Below, in pieces: positions 51,040 to 61,441 of a DNA stretch of 64,000 nucleotides (its first letter is position 1; each line of letters starts with the position of its first letter). Below the pieces are notes generated by a model that saw nothing but the letters and a program-made list of their open reading frames with translations, was not told the origin of the DNA and ran no database searches. Position numbers and translations under genes: made by a program. The DNA is from Osedax fenrisi (Eukaryota; Annelida; Polychaeta; Sabellida; Siboglinidae). The stretch covers positions 78,235,181 through 78,299,180 of the forward strand of contig OZ025240.1 in NCBI GenBank assembly GCA_964019155.1, in the 5' to 3' direction.

Positions 51040-51951
51040 TAGGGGAAAGTAACCTAATACGGACACTTTAACAATAAATGGTCTTAACTTTTTATGACTC
51101 ATGAATTTTATTCAAAAATTACAATATATTATTATTATATGATTATGGATATTATTGTAATTTTTAAATTTTATTTAATCTTTTAATTCCATAGATAACG
51201 GGGGTGCTCGTATTCGGTACCTATGTCAGTATTCGGTACCCATGTCCGAATACGGACACCCTGTGTTATAATACGGACATCATATATACAACTATATAAA
51301 CTATATATTATTGATGAATCAATCAGACAAATTACAATTACGTTATTTATAATTAATTTTATGAAAAATATATTGTAATTTAATTAGTCAATAATTTATT
51401 TATTTTTATTATTTTTTAATTAATAATACAATTTAAATATCTAAATAATAAAATGTTTAGAATTATCTTTATTATAACGCACACGATTTTTATGAAAATC
51501 AGAATTGTTTATACGCTACGCGCTGATTGGTTATAGGGTGTCCTTATTAAGACATTTAGAGTGTCCGTATTAGGAACTTATTTAACCTCTAGATATATGC
51601 TTATAACTTAATGAATATTTGATAAAAAATATAGAAATTAAAAATAAAATTTTTAGAATACTTTAGTTTTTAATAATATAGTATTACATTCTATATCGAT
51701 AGATTTGTATAATCTTTAGAGGGTTATAAGTTGACATTTTTTTTCATAAATTTAAAAACGTAATAAAAAAATCAGTTTATTGAATATATTAGCAATATTT
51801 TGTATAATTCAAAAATAAAAAATACTTTTTTAGACTATTTATATAATTATGAATATTGTATTCATTAACAATTTTTTTGTAGGATTATGGTTACTGAGAT
51901 ACCGAGAGTATCCGTATTCGGGCACTGTCCGTATTCGGTTACTTTCCACTA
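51040..51951 (+). mobile_element. Family B TA-flanked element, complete copy
   Basis: Left end TA-GGGGAAAGTAACC, right end GGTTACTTTCCAC-TA. About nine words of the GTGTCCGTATTCGG type are present: one at the left end, four centrally (51205-51275, mixed orientation), two beside CGCTGATTGGTTATAGG (51519-51575) and two at the right end. AACGCACACGAT is at 51477. It is 912 bp, with no ORF. Confidence 0.9.
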
Positions 51952-51975
51952 GGTATGTTATATGACATGAAATAC

Positions 51976-52170
51976 TTATTTTCTTAGTTTAAACACTGAT
52001 ACCGCCTTCGATCCTCTCCGTATAGCCAGAGTGATGTCATAGAACAAATCTGATAATGCTTCAATAAAAATAAGAATACGTTCACCAGCTATATTACGGC
52101 TCAACATGGTAGGTGAATTCTTTAGCAGATTGGCATGACAGACGACCTCTTTAGAAATTCGACACGGCAT
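51976..52170 (-). CDS. Exon-like ORF of unknown function (possible gene end)
   Basis: A 3' open stretch of about 65 codons on the minus strand ends at TAA near 51976. It is richer in G+C and has more even codon use than its surroundings. It reads CRISKEVVCHANLLKNS and later GERILIFIEALSDLF, ending in a basic FKLRK. I recognise no domain. Upstream it is cut by the family E element at 52175. The frame remains open across the TA junction to the sequence at 53206, so the pre-insertion frame may have been longer. It could be the last exon of a host gene, an older transposon piece, or chance. Confidence 0.25.
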   Translation of the reverse strand: MPCRISKEVVCHANLLKNSPTMLSRNIAGERILIFIEALSDLFYDITLAIRRGSKAVSVFKLRK

Positions 52171-52819
52171 ATGGTAGGGGAGAGTGGGGTTGTATGAACA
52201 GGTGTCTTGCATGAGCCACTGGAAATAACAATTATTTTCTACAGCAGAAATTTGATTTAACTGAACTAGTATCGTCATCTATAATTAATACAGTTGCGGA
52301 AGTATCATTTTTAATTAAAAAAATAAAAATAGTAACATTTAATCACATTTTTAACTAAAGTACGATCAAAAGTAAAAATTCCAGACAAAGTAATATATGT
52401 TATAACTTCTATAATAATTATTTGATTATATTCATATTATATATATGATTTTAATATATAATTAACTTATTATTAATATAAAAATATATTTAAAATTTTA
52501 AATAAAATATTTAAATGTTATCAATTAATAATAAAATTTGATATGGGGTTGAGTGAACCACTAAAAACGGGGTTATATGAACATTGTTCAATCAAACAAA
52601 TATCATATGTTAATATTTATAATATAATATTATAATATTATAATATTAATATTATTATAATATTATAATATATATTCAATGATCCGAATATAAATAAGTA
52701 ATGATTAAATAGAAATAATATAATTAATTATATATCAATATAATTAATTAAATTAATTTTAATGAGGGTCAATTACTAATTCTTAATAATTATTTAAATA
52801 TTATTTCCAGGAATCAAAA

Positions 52820-52912
52820 ATGAGAAACTATACTCAACAAACTGATAGAATACGTGATAAAACTATCATGACAAGAGAAATTAAAGAAGTAAAACAGGGT
52901 ATGTTAAAGTGA
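52820..52912 (+). pseudogene. N-terminus of a pogo/Tigger-like transposase (HTH_psq start)
   Basis: ATG follows an acceptor-like TTATTTCCAG (52801-52810). The 30 codons read MRNYTQQTDRIRDKT and then MTREIKEVKQGML, matching the usual start of pogo/Tigger/jerky-type transposases: a basic xRNYxxxTxR leader, then the first helix of the pipsqueak-type helix-turn-helix ending in EVKxGM. Translation is ended by a TGA inside the SINE fragment, and the rest of the transposase is absent. Short, so the assignment is probable and not certain. Confidence 0.6.
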
Positions 52913-52980
52913 AAACTTCATCTAAGTTCCTGGATGGGATGAAAGGACTCCACCAAATAAAAATAACAATAACAAATAAC
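52906..52980 (+). mobile_element. SINE 3' fragment inside family E
   Basis: AAAGTGAAAACTTCATCTAA and TTCCTGGATGGGATGAAAGG match the SINE 3' part. They are followed by CACCAAATAAAAATAACAA, the tail also seen at the outer ends of the 16688-19071 palindrome. Confidence 0.85.
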
Positions 52981-53289
52981 AATGTTCATTCAACCCCGCC
53001 TTTGGGGTTGAATGAACTTTTTTATTTTTTTTTATTAATTGTAATTATGAAATCTTATAAGTATTCCTTATATCTAAAAGTGATATATTAGTTAACTAAT
53101 ATCATATATTATGCAATACAATTTAAATAATTAAGAAATATGTATTATTACCACCATGATAGCACTTTATACAAAAACATGGTCATACAACCCCACCCTC
53201 CCCTATACAAGGTATTGAAGGTACATATGTAGGTACATATGTACCTCTTGTTTCGAATTATGAAATAAAATCGTATTAATTAAATATAT

Positions 53290-53432
53290 AAATAATATAG
53301 GGATCGGATCCGAATCGGGTAAGAAACTTAGGATCGGGATCGGGATCGGAAAATGATCGGTATCGGAAATAATACAATGCTCGGGATCGCCGATCCAGAA
53401 CAAAAAGGATCGGTTTCCATCACTGCCTGTAT
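53290..53432 (-). mobile_element. hAT-like MITE fragment with GATCGG repeats
   Basis: The right end, read minus, is CAGTGATGGAAACCGATCC, a typical hAT-like start. The interior repeats GGGATCGGGATCGG. The left end is lost. An ORF across it (53203-53490) is not a gene. Confidence 0.6.
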
Positions 53433-53508
53433 ATATATATGCGCTCTCTACATGCGTACACGTACGTATGCGGACATGTACGCACGACATACGGCGTACA
53501 CATATGGT

Positions 53509-54434
53509 TAGGGGAAAGTAACCGAATACGGACAGTGCCCGAATACGGACACTCTCGGTATCTCAGAAACCATAAATCCTATAAACAAAAGTTTGATGAA
53601 TAACATATTCATAATTATATAAATAGTCTAAAAAAGTATTTTTAATATTTAATTATTCAAAATATTTCTGATATATCCAATAAACTGATTTTTTTATTAC
53701 GTTTTTAAATTTATGAAAAAAATGTCTATTTAAAACCTACTCAAGAATATACAAATGTATCGATATACAATATAACACTACATTATTAAAAATTAAGCAT
53801 TCTAAAAAATTATATATATAATTTATATATTTGTTATCAAATATGCATTTAGTTATAAGCATATATCTATACGTCATATACGTTCCTAATACGGACACTC
53901 TAGATGTCTTAATACGGACACCCTATAACCAATCAGCGCGCAGCGTATGCATTATTCTGATTTTTATAAGAATCTGGTGCGTTATAATAGTAATACCACC
54001 AATAAAGCTAAATATAAAAAATGTATTATTTAGATACTTAAAGTGTATTATTAATTAAAAAATAATAAAAATATATAAATTATTAACTAATTAAATTAGA
54101 ATAAATTGTTCATAAAATTAATTATAAATAATGTCATTGTAATTTATCTGATTGATTCATCAATAATATATAGTTTATATAGTTGTATATATGATGTCCG
54201 TATTATAACACAGGGTGTCCGTATTCGGACATGGGTACCGAATACTGACATAGGTACCGAATACGAACACCCCCGTTATCTATGGAATACATATATTAAA
54301 TAAAAATTTCAAATCACAATAATATCTATAATCATATAATATTAATATATTGTAATTTTTGAATAAAAATAATGAGTCATAAAATGTTAAGACCATTTAT
54401 TGTTAAAGTGTCCGTATTAGGTTACTTTCACCTA
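53509..54434 (-). mobile_element. Family B TA-flanked element, complete copy
   Basis: Reverse orientation. The left edge is TA-GGGGAAAGTAACCGAATACG (normal right end) and the right edge is GTAATAC...-type left end closing in ACTTTCACC-TA. The central cluster is at 54196-54275. The CCAATCAGCGCG block lies at 53929-53940 next to the words GGACACTC / GGACACCC. No gene: the ORFs at 53831-54303 are shadows of repeat sequence. Confidence 0.9.
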
Positions 54435-54605
54435 TATGTGTATTATATTGTATTATACGATTATCATATTATTAAAGGGTATTATACCTAAAATATATGT
54501 TAATTGTATACAACATAGTTAATATATTTAATAAGTTATAATAAGTTATCCTATTCTGATATTATATGCATACGAATCTACAATTAAAGCAGATATGCTA
54601 ATTTA

Positions 54606-54790
54606 AAAGTATAGATTTTATCAAACAATGAATTATATTATAAATAAACAATCATTATTAATAGCGGTTAGTTGATATTAATTAACCTACATATTAAATG
54701 TATACATTAATTAATATTAACCAACCGATATTTATAATGATTATTTATTTATAATATAATTCATTGTTTTATAAAAGCTATAATTTTATA
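54606..54790. repeat. Inverted repeat with about 80-bp arms
   Basis: TTTTATCAAACAATGAATTA at the left is mirrored by TAATTCATTGTTTTATAAAA at the right, and the arms run inward to GTTAGTTGATATTAATTA / TAATTAATATTAACCAAC with a spacer of about 20 bp. A MITE or a decayed foldback. Confidence 0.8.
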
Positions 54791-54891
54791 TTTTCAATAC
54801 ATTTTAATATTAATATATTAATTGGTTATTAACAAATACTTAGGGATGCCAGATAGGGATGGTGGTAGATATTGAGAGTAATTGTTCAATA

Positions 54892-54928
<37 letters not shown>

Positions 54929-55399
54929 CAGATAGATGGCATTGTGTAATTGTATTTAGTTTATTAATATGAAATCACGTGACATGGCATTACGTAACGT
55001 GTACGCCGGTATTCATTAGTACTGACGTCATCATCTACCTATTAGTAGGAGACATAGGCCGACATACGACTTTATGGTAAGTAGTTATGTATTAAAGGTA
55101 TACCTTTATAAAGGTCAATTTATCACTTTATAAAGTATATATATTTATATACAGTATATACCGTATAAATGATACATATAGGTAAGATTACATAGGTACC
55201 TATATATATGATTTTGATTATGAACTAAGGTTTAGTGGGTACTGTTAAAAAGTGATAACACTCCTTGTAAGTGAATGTAAAATAAATAATTAACATTAAA
55301 ACACAACAAACGAAAAAACTAACGGAAGAAAGTGGAAGTAATAAGAACGAAATATAAAGATAATAATAATATAATGAAATTAGATAGAGGTATCTATGA
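54791..55399. other. AT-rich spacer
   Basis: (TA)n lies at 54897-54925, and CACGTG at 54976 followed by TTACGTAACGTG. No gene is seen. Confidence 0.5.
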
Positions 55400-57000
55400 T
55401 TTGAGATGGGTGTTGAATAAGGTAGGAGATATAATATATCTTATAGATGAAGAAATTACATTACAGATAAATGGGATAATGTATGAGAATGAGCGTTTTT
55501 AGAATTTAAGGGAGGAATTCCACAGCCTTAAGGCTGTGGGATAACATGATAGGGAGTTGAATATATACTGGAAGTTGAACGTATATCGTATGTGGTTGAA
55601 CAAATTAATAATAAATTAAATATATATGAAGGAGTGTGGAATATATATATATGTATAGATAATAGATAGGAGTAGAATTAGTGATCAATTTTTGTATAGG
55701 GTAACTACTTTGGTATAAGTTTAAAGGAGTAAGTATAATATTAAAGTATAATATTAAAAATGGATCATATGGATAATCTGATGATTCTGTTTAATGGGGT
55801 GATGGAGGATGCATGGATGTTAGTATACAAGGGGACAAGTAATATATAGGGGACAAGTAATATTTGTACTCGTACATATTATTCTAAATAAATGATGATT
55901 AGCAGCTTTAGAAATGTTAGCAATATGGTTTGACAAAATATATCATAATTGAAAATGACACCAGGATTGAGGACTGATTTGGAAGATGAAATAATAATTT
56001 ATCATTGTAAAAGGAAGGATATGATGGGGAGTTCGTATATGATATTGAGATAGGCAGTTTGTGAGATATTTATTAAACTATAATTGGAGAGAAGCCAGTA
56101 TTTAATATATGAGGCATACGCAATTAGTTGAGAATTAGTTTATCTATAGATATCTATAGTTTATCTATATATACTCTATAGAGTGGATATAGAGAGGAAG
56201 GAGTAGAGTTGGATATCGTCAGCAAATATATGATATAAAAATACCAGGAAATTGAGATAAAACACCTTATAGGTACTATAATGATATATATATATGGAGA
56301 CTCGGAGTGGACCTAAGACGTATCATTGTGGGATATCATAGATAATAGAGCGGGGTTCAGAAGAGAAACCACACCATTTAATAGAGAATTAGGATATAAT
56401 CTGTTTAGGATATATGATTTATCCATTTGAAGGCACTACCATTAATGTCAATCATCTCAAGTCTAGAGATAATAATAACGTGTAGAAGAGTGTTAAATTC
56501 ACAATATAGATCATGAAGAACCATTTTACAACATACTGGAGAAACTTTCGCATATATATTATTAAAGATGTGAAGGATGACTGTCTAAGTTGAGTGACCT
56601 TTACGAAATGAAATTTGAAGGAAATCATTAGAGGAGTTTAGTGACATAATCATATTTATTTGATGAACAACGATTCTTTCAAAAATGTTACTAATAAAAG
56701 AATCAGGAAATAGGACGGTACTTGCATAAGATATTAGGTTTGTAAGAAGTTTTTTAAAAATGAGAGTGATGATAGAATATTTAAGAGAGGGGTAACACTA
56801 CACTGGAGAGAGAATATGATAATATAGTATGCAAATAGGTGGATATGGTGCTAGCGTGTCTTTTAAAATTTTAAATATTAATAGGGTCATATGGAGAGGA
56901 GGAAGTGGATTTTAAAATGAGGTCATAAATGTCAGATATTGAGGGAGTAGTAAAGGTAACTAGATAGATAATTATCAATTGGTTTACTTATTAATATACA
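55400..57000 (-). pseudogene. L2/CR1-like LINE reverse transcriptase, decayed
   Basis: The minus strand reads ISNIFERIVVHQINMIMSL then FLQISFRKGHST (about 56700-56590), INGSAFKWINHIS (about 56445-56405) and the catalytic FADDIQLY (about 56219-56192). The order matches L2/CR1 LINEs. The 3' part (56190-55400) is too decayed to read. A perfect 20-bp palindrome, CCACAGCCTTAAGGCTGTGG, sits at 55518-55537. Confidence 0.72.
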
Positions 57001-57074
57001 ATGGATGCTGTATTTTCGATGAAGTGAAGTAATGATAGAGCAGGTAGATAAGATGTTATCAGGAAAAATTTAGA

Positions 57075-58505
57075 GAATTACTTACTTAGTTAGTTATGTA
57101 GTCCCATCACGATTTCGTCGTAAGGTGAGCACATGATAATAACGAACACAACTTCTTCCATTATTCACGATCAGCAGTCTTACTCATGATTTTGATCAAG
57201 GGGATACCAGTCCAATATGTCATCCATCCAGTTTCTCTTTGGAATACCTCTCTTTCTACTGCCTTCAACCGTACCTTGCAATATCCGATTCATGTCTAGA
57301 GTTATTTCCAAACAAAGTTATTTTTCTACGTACCACTATGTCTATGAGACCTATACTTTACTAATTTCCTTATTTCGGTGGATACGTAGATATTAGTTTT
57401 CCTTTTTTTATATGTGATATTTAGGAGTATTCTATGTGATTTAGATTCGAATGCATGAATCTTATTTTTAGACCCTTCCAACAAGGTCCAGGTTTCAGGG
57501 TCATATAGTAAAATGTATAGTACTATAGTACCTACATATTTGTAGAGCTTGTACTTGAGATTGAATTAAATTTCTCTAGATTTCCAAATATTTTCTAATC
57601 TCACCATTACTGCAGTTACTGTGGCTAGTCTAATTAAAATATCTGTCTTTCTGGTTCCATCTTCAGCAAAAATCGCGATAAGATATTTGAATATTTTAAC
57701 ATTCACGAGTTTCTCTCCATATAAGGTGATGTTTGGTCCACATCCATCATATTCTATGAGTATCTTGCTCTTCTCGTGACTTATTACTATATGATGAAGC
57801 AATTGTTTCTGAAGAGTCTGTTAACACTTGTACTTCACTTTCTGAGCCTGCTAGAAGATTAATATTATCATCGAATCTTAGGTTGAAAATTAATATTCCT
57901 CCTATTGATATTGTTAACTGATGATTTTCTAGAGTATCCTGCATTATTATCTGTAGAAATATATTGAATACTAATGGAGATAATAGTAAAGCCTATATTA
58001 CACCTACTGGCTTTGGAAAGGGAAGACCAATTTAATGTTGCAATAGAATAGAGATTAATGTAGAATTATATAATGATGTTATGATATTGATAAGTTCGAT
58101 ATGTATACCCTTTGTCGTCATGGAATGCCATTGCCAATCATATCATACTCAATCAAAAGCTTTTTTAAAGTCGATGACATTGTGATAGAGTTTTCTTTTT
58201 TGATCAATGTATTTCTCCATTTGAAGTCTGCATTTAGAATTTGTACGAAGGTGCTTCGATTTTTCTTAAAGCCTGCCTGTTCTTCTCCCAAAAACTGTTC
58301 TGAATGCGGGGTTAACCGATTAAAAATGACTCTTAAATAGAATTGTTCTCGAGCGAATTATGAGAATAATAGTTAGATAGTTAGAGAACTTCTGTAGGTC
58401 GCTTTTCTGTGGTATATATAAACAATGAGTCCATTATTTTGTTTAGTTCTTTATAATCAAGATTTTTTCACATAGTTTAGTAAACATCTCAGTTATTGCC
58501 GATCC
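57075..58505 (-). pseudogene. RTE-like LINE, reverse transcriptase and C-terminus (3' part)
   Basis: Read on the minus strand: EGGSAITEMFTKLCEKIL (about 58505-58450), NVIDFKKAFD (about 58180-58150), LLSPLVFNIF (about 57990), NLRFDDNINLLAGSESEVQ (about 57885-57830, a mutated catalytic box), then YDGCGPNITLYGEKLVNVKI and LENIWKSREI (to 57566). The C-terminal RKRGIPKRNWMDD lies near 57240. The element closes in a short ACTTA/TTAGT tail near 57085. Frameshifted at several points. Upstream it continues after the nested LINE at 59608. Confidence 0.85.
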
Positions 58506-58516
58506 ACCTTCTTTGA
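58506..58516. repeat. Target-site duplication, left copy
   Basis: ACCTTCTTTGA, identical to 59597-59607, flanks the nested plus-strand LINE. Confidence 0.85.
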
Positions 58517-59596
58517 AAAAAAAAGGATATAAAAAAGAGATGGCAATAATATACACAAAATCTATACAGAAAAGATCCTAATATAAATGATATTTTAATG
58601 AGAATTTATATGAGGACGAACTTGATGTATTATAAATAGAAGTGAAAGAAGCAATCCGACATATATCTAATAGAAAATCTCCAGGCTACGACGAAATACC
58701 TATAGAATTCCTAAAATCAGGAGGTGATGATGCTATAAGAGTCATTACGAGTCTGTGCAATAGCATGTGGAAAACAAAGATATGGTCAAATGATTGGAAG
58801 AAATCAATATATGTTCCTATTTACAAAAAGGGCGATAAAAAGAATGTGGAAACTACAGAACAATCTCCTTAATATCATAGGAAAGTAAGATACTTCTGAG
58901 AATATTGCAGAAAATACTTGAGAACTTTATCATCCCTGAACTACCAATAGAACAAGTCGGGCTTCGAAGATGTAGAGGAACTAGAGACCACATTGCTAAC
59001 TTGAGATGGATGATGGAAAAAGCCAGAGATCATCAAAGAGAACTCTTCATGTTCTTCATTGACTAAAAAAAGGCATTTGACTGTGTAGATCAAAGATATC
59101 AAATACTAAGGTGCACTCTCAAAGATATGGGAGTACCCGAGCATCTGATAGTAGTGCTGAGAAATCTACACACAAATCAAGAATCGACTGTAAGGACAGA
59201 GTATGGTGAAACAAGCAACATCCCGATTGGTAAAGGAGTGCGGCAAGGATGCACCCTATATCCATTGCTATTAAATATCTATGCAGAAAGAATAATGTGA
59301 GATGTCCTGGAAAAGTGGGATAAAGGCAATAGTATAGGTGGAAGGAATTTTTTCTATTTTTTTCGGACAGGTTGTTAGATCAGATATGATGGAATTGCAA
59401 ATGATGCTGAGAAGAATTGAAGGTCGGCGAGGAAGAGGCAGACCACATTGCACCAGGCTAGACAATATACAAAAATATCTCTCTAAAGATATAATGAATC
59501 TCCGACTAGATTCTAGAGACAGAGCGGGATGTTTAATAACTACCATGTATGTCGCCAGGGGTCGGTTTCGATTAGACGACACAAGGTAACACGGTA
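58517..59596 (+). mobile_element. Second LINE nested in the minus-strand LINE, 5'-truncated
   Basis: Begins inside the RT gene (YTQNLYRKDPNINDI about 58550). It continues with AIRHISNRKSPGYDEIP (58650-58700), the LRRCRGTRDHIANLRWMM stretch (about 58965), FFIDxKKAFDCVDQ (about 59050), KGVRQGCTLYPLLLNIYAE (59230-59290), and then, after an internal deletion that removes the YADD box, the C-terminal RRGRGRPHCTRLD (about 59430) and RFRLDDTR ending at the stop near 59587. Flanked by an 11-bp duplication (58506-58516, 59597-59607), so it arrived by target-primed insertion. One in-frame stop follows FFID. Not functional. Confidence 0.9.
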
Positions 59597-59607
59597 ACCT
59601 TCTTTGA
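59597..59607. repeat. Target-site duplication, right copy
   Basis: ACCTTCTTTGA. The sequence after it continues the minus-strand LINE (IELIKEG), whose next residues (GGSAIT) lie across the insertion at 58505. Confidence 0.85.
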
Positions 59608-60301
59608 TAAGTTCAATTGAAACATTATCGATTCTCGGATATTTATCATTCTTCAGACAATTTATTGCCTTTTAAATTTCTGATTTCAGTATTTGCAGCG
59701 ATTGTTTCATCTCAGACGAATGATTGTCGTTTTGCAATCAGGATTAATTTTAAAGTTATATAGATCCTTGCAATACTCTATCCATATTTCTATTCTGGAA
59801 TTATCATCAGCATGCGGTATACAATTTGTGTTTTTAATTTGTTTTTTTCACTAGATTGTGAATTATTGACTAACTTTAAAGTATTGAATTCTATTTTTCT
59901 ATGTATTCCCATTTTCAAATATTTATCAATTGACTTGCACTGTTCTGCTTTCATAATTATATGTATAATATTATGTATCCTTTTATATTCTCCAGTGTTT
60001 TTTCTCTTTGATATTTAGTTATCTTCAAGTTTCTTCTTATGTCACACATATTAATAATATCGTTTTTTATCCATGGTTATTTCTTAGCTCTGTACTTTCC
60101 CAAGATGATTTGAGCTGTCGAAGTGAGTATCTTATAAATTTGAGTATATCCTTCATTAATGGATAGTACTTATATGTTAACAGATATCAGTTTATTTTCC
60201 AACTCATCCTTGTACTGTTTATTGATTTCTCCGTTATTTAACTTTTCTAAGTCAAATAGTACTCTAATATTCTTGCTCTTTTTCTGTATTCGTAGCGAGT
60301 A
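59608..60301 (-). pseudogene. RTE-like LINE, linker and start of reverse transcriptase
   Basis: The minus strand reads VLFDLEKLNNGEINKQYKDE (about 60265-60205), IILGKYRAKK (about 60105), NDIINMCDIRRNLKI (about 60070-60025), IEIWIEYCKDLYNFKINPD (about 59800-59740) and NCLKNDKYPRIDNVSIELIK (about 59665-59610). This is the standard linker between endonuclease and RT in RTE elements. It joins 61442 across the family F insertion. Confidence 0.8.
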
Positions 60302-60789
60302 CCAGTAAACTCGGACCACTTGTGAAGTAAACTCGGACCACTTTTAAAGTAAACTCGGACCACTTTTTAAAAACATAAAGTAAACTCGGACCACTTATTA
60401 AAATAACTATATTTTGTATATTTCTATAATATAATATGCTTTAACTTACCTTCCACCTTATATAATTATATTATATCTGTTAAATAAATTATAAAAAGAG
60501 TCATTTAATATGATATTTTTGTGGAATTATATATTTAAATAGGTAAACATTTAATTTGAACTCGCACCACTTTTAAGTAAACTCGGACCACTTGTGAAGT
60601 AAACTCGGACCACTTATGAAGTAAACTCGGACCACTTATTAAAAACATAAAGAAGATTCGGACCAACTGTATAAACTATATATTGTATATTTCTAACATA
60701 TAATATGCTTTAACTTATAAGTTAAAAGTATAATTTCACTGTAGGTATATATATAATTATATTTACATTTTTATTTAATTATTAAAGAC

Positions 60790-60825
<36 letters not shown>

Positions 60826-61439
60826 CAAATAATATATATTATTATTAACAATTACAATAGAACTACTTAAAATGTCAAAGGTTGATATTGCGAGTATTCC
60901 GATATTACTACACATACATAATTTATCATTTAATAACTATAATAACATTTAATAACTTAACATAATTTAAATTGTCGTATATCACCACAGAGCTAGAGAG
61001 AAATTTCTCTCTAGCCCTATGTATATCACCGACGAGACCCACGATAGAAGCTATATTTATTAAGATAGAAGTATACAATATATAAGTTATTTTAATAAGT
61101 GGTCCGAGTTTACTTCACAAGTGGTCCGAGTTTACTTCAAAAGTGGTGCGAGTTCAAATTAAATGTTTACCTATTTAAGTATATACTTCCAAAAAAATAT
61201 CATATTAAATGACTCTTTTTATAATTTATTTAACAGATATAAATAATTATATAAGGTGGAAGTAAGTTAAAGCATATTATATTATAGAAATATAAAAAAT
61301 ATAGTTATTTTAAAAGTGGTCCAAATCTTCTTTATGTTTTTAATAAGTGGTCCGAGTTTACTTTATGTTTTTAAAAAGTGGTCCGAGTTTACTTTAAAAG
61401 TGGTCCGAGTTTACCTCAAAAGTGGTCCGAGTTTACTGG
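60302..61439. mobile_element. Family F TA-flanked element with arrays of GTAAACTCGGACCACTT
   Basis: Ends are CCAGTAAACTCGG and its exact complement, with TA at 60300-60301 and 61440-61441. Terminal inverted repeats of about 300 bp each carry several copies of GTAAACTCGGACCACTT, spaced 5-13 bp: four at the outer left, three to four further in (60570-60640), and a mirrored set at the right. A perfect 24-bp palindrome (GCTAGAGAGAAA and complement) sits at 60992-61015. It is 1138 bp with no ORF, and is inserted in the minus-strand LINE. Confidence 0.92.
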
Positions 61440-61441
61440 TA

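Larger units (their letters stand above)
52175..53205 (+). mobile_element. Family E TA-flanked element with pogo-like transposase start
   Basis: Left end TA-GGGGAGAGTGGGGTTGTATG, right end CATACAACCCCACCCTCCCC-TA. The word GGGGTTGTATGAACA and variants recurs at the left end, at 52544-52585 (GGGGTTGAGTGAACC, GGGGTTATATGAAC), at 52985-53020 (inverted and direct), and at the right end. It carries a coding remnant (52820-52912) and a SINE fragment (52906-52980). Confidence 0.88.

Noticed and set aside
23925..54434. Family B words considered as a CRISPR-like or regulatory repeat array
   Set aside because: Spacing is irregular, orientation is mixed, and copies are bounded by transposon ends in a eukaryotic genome.
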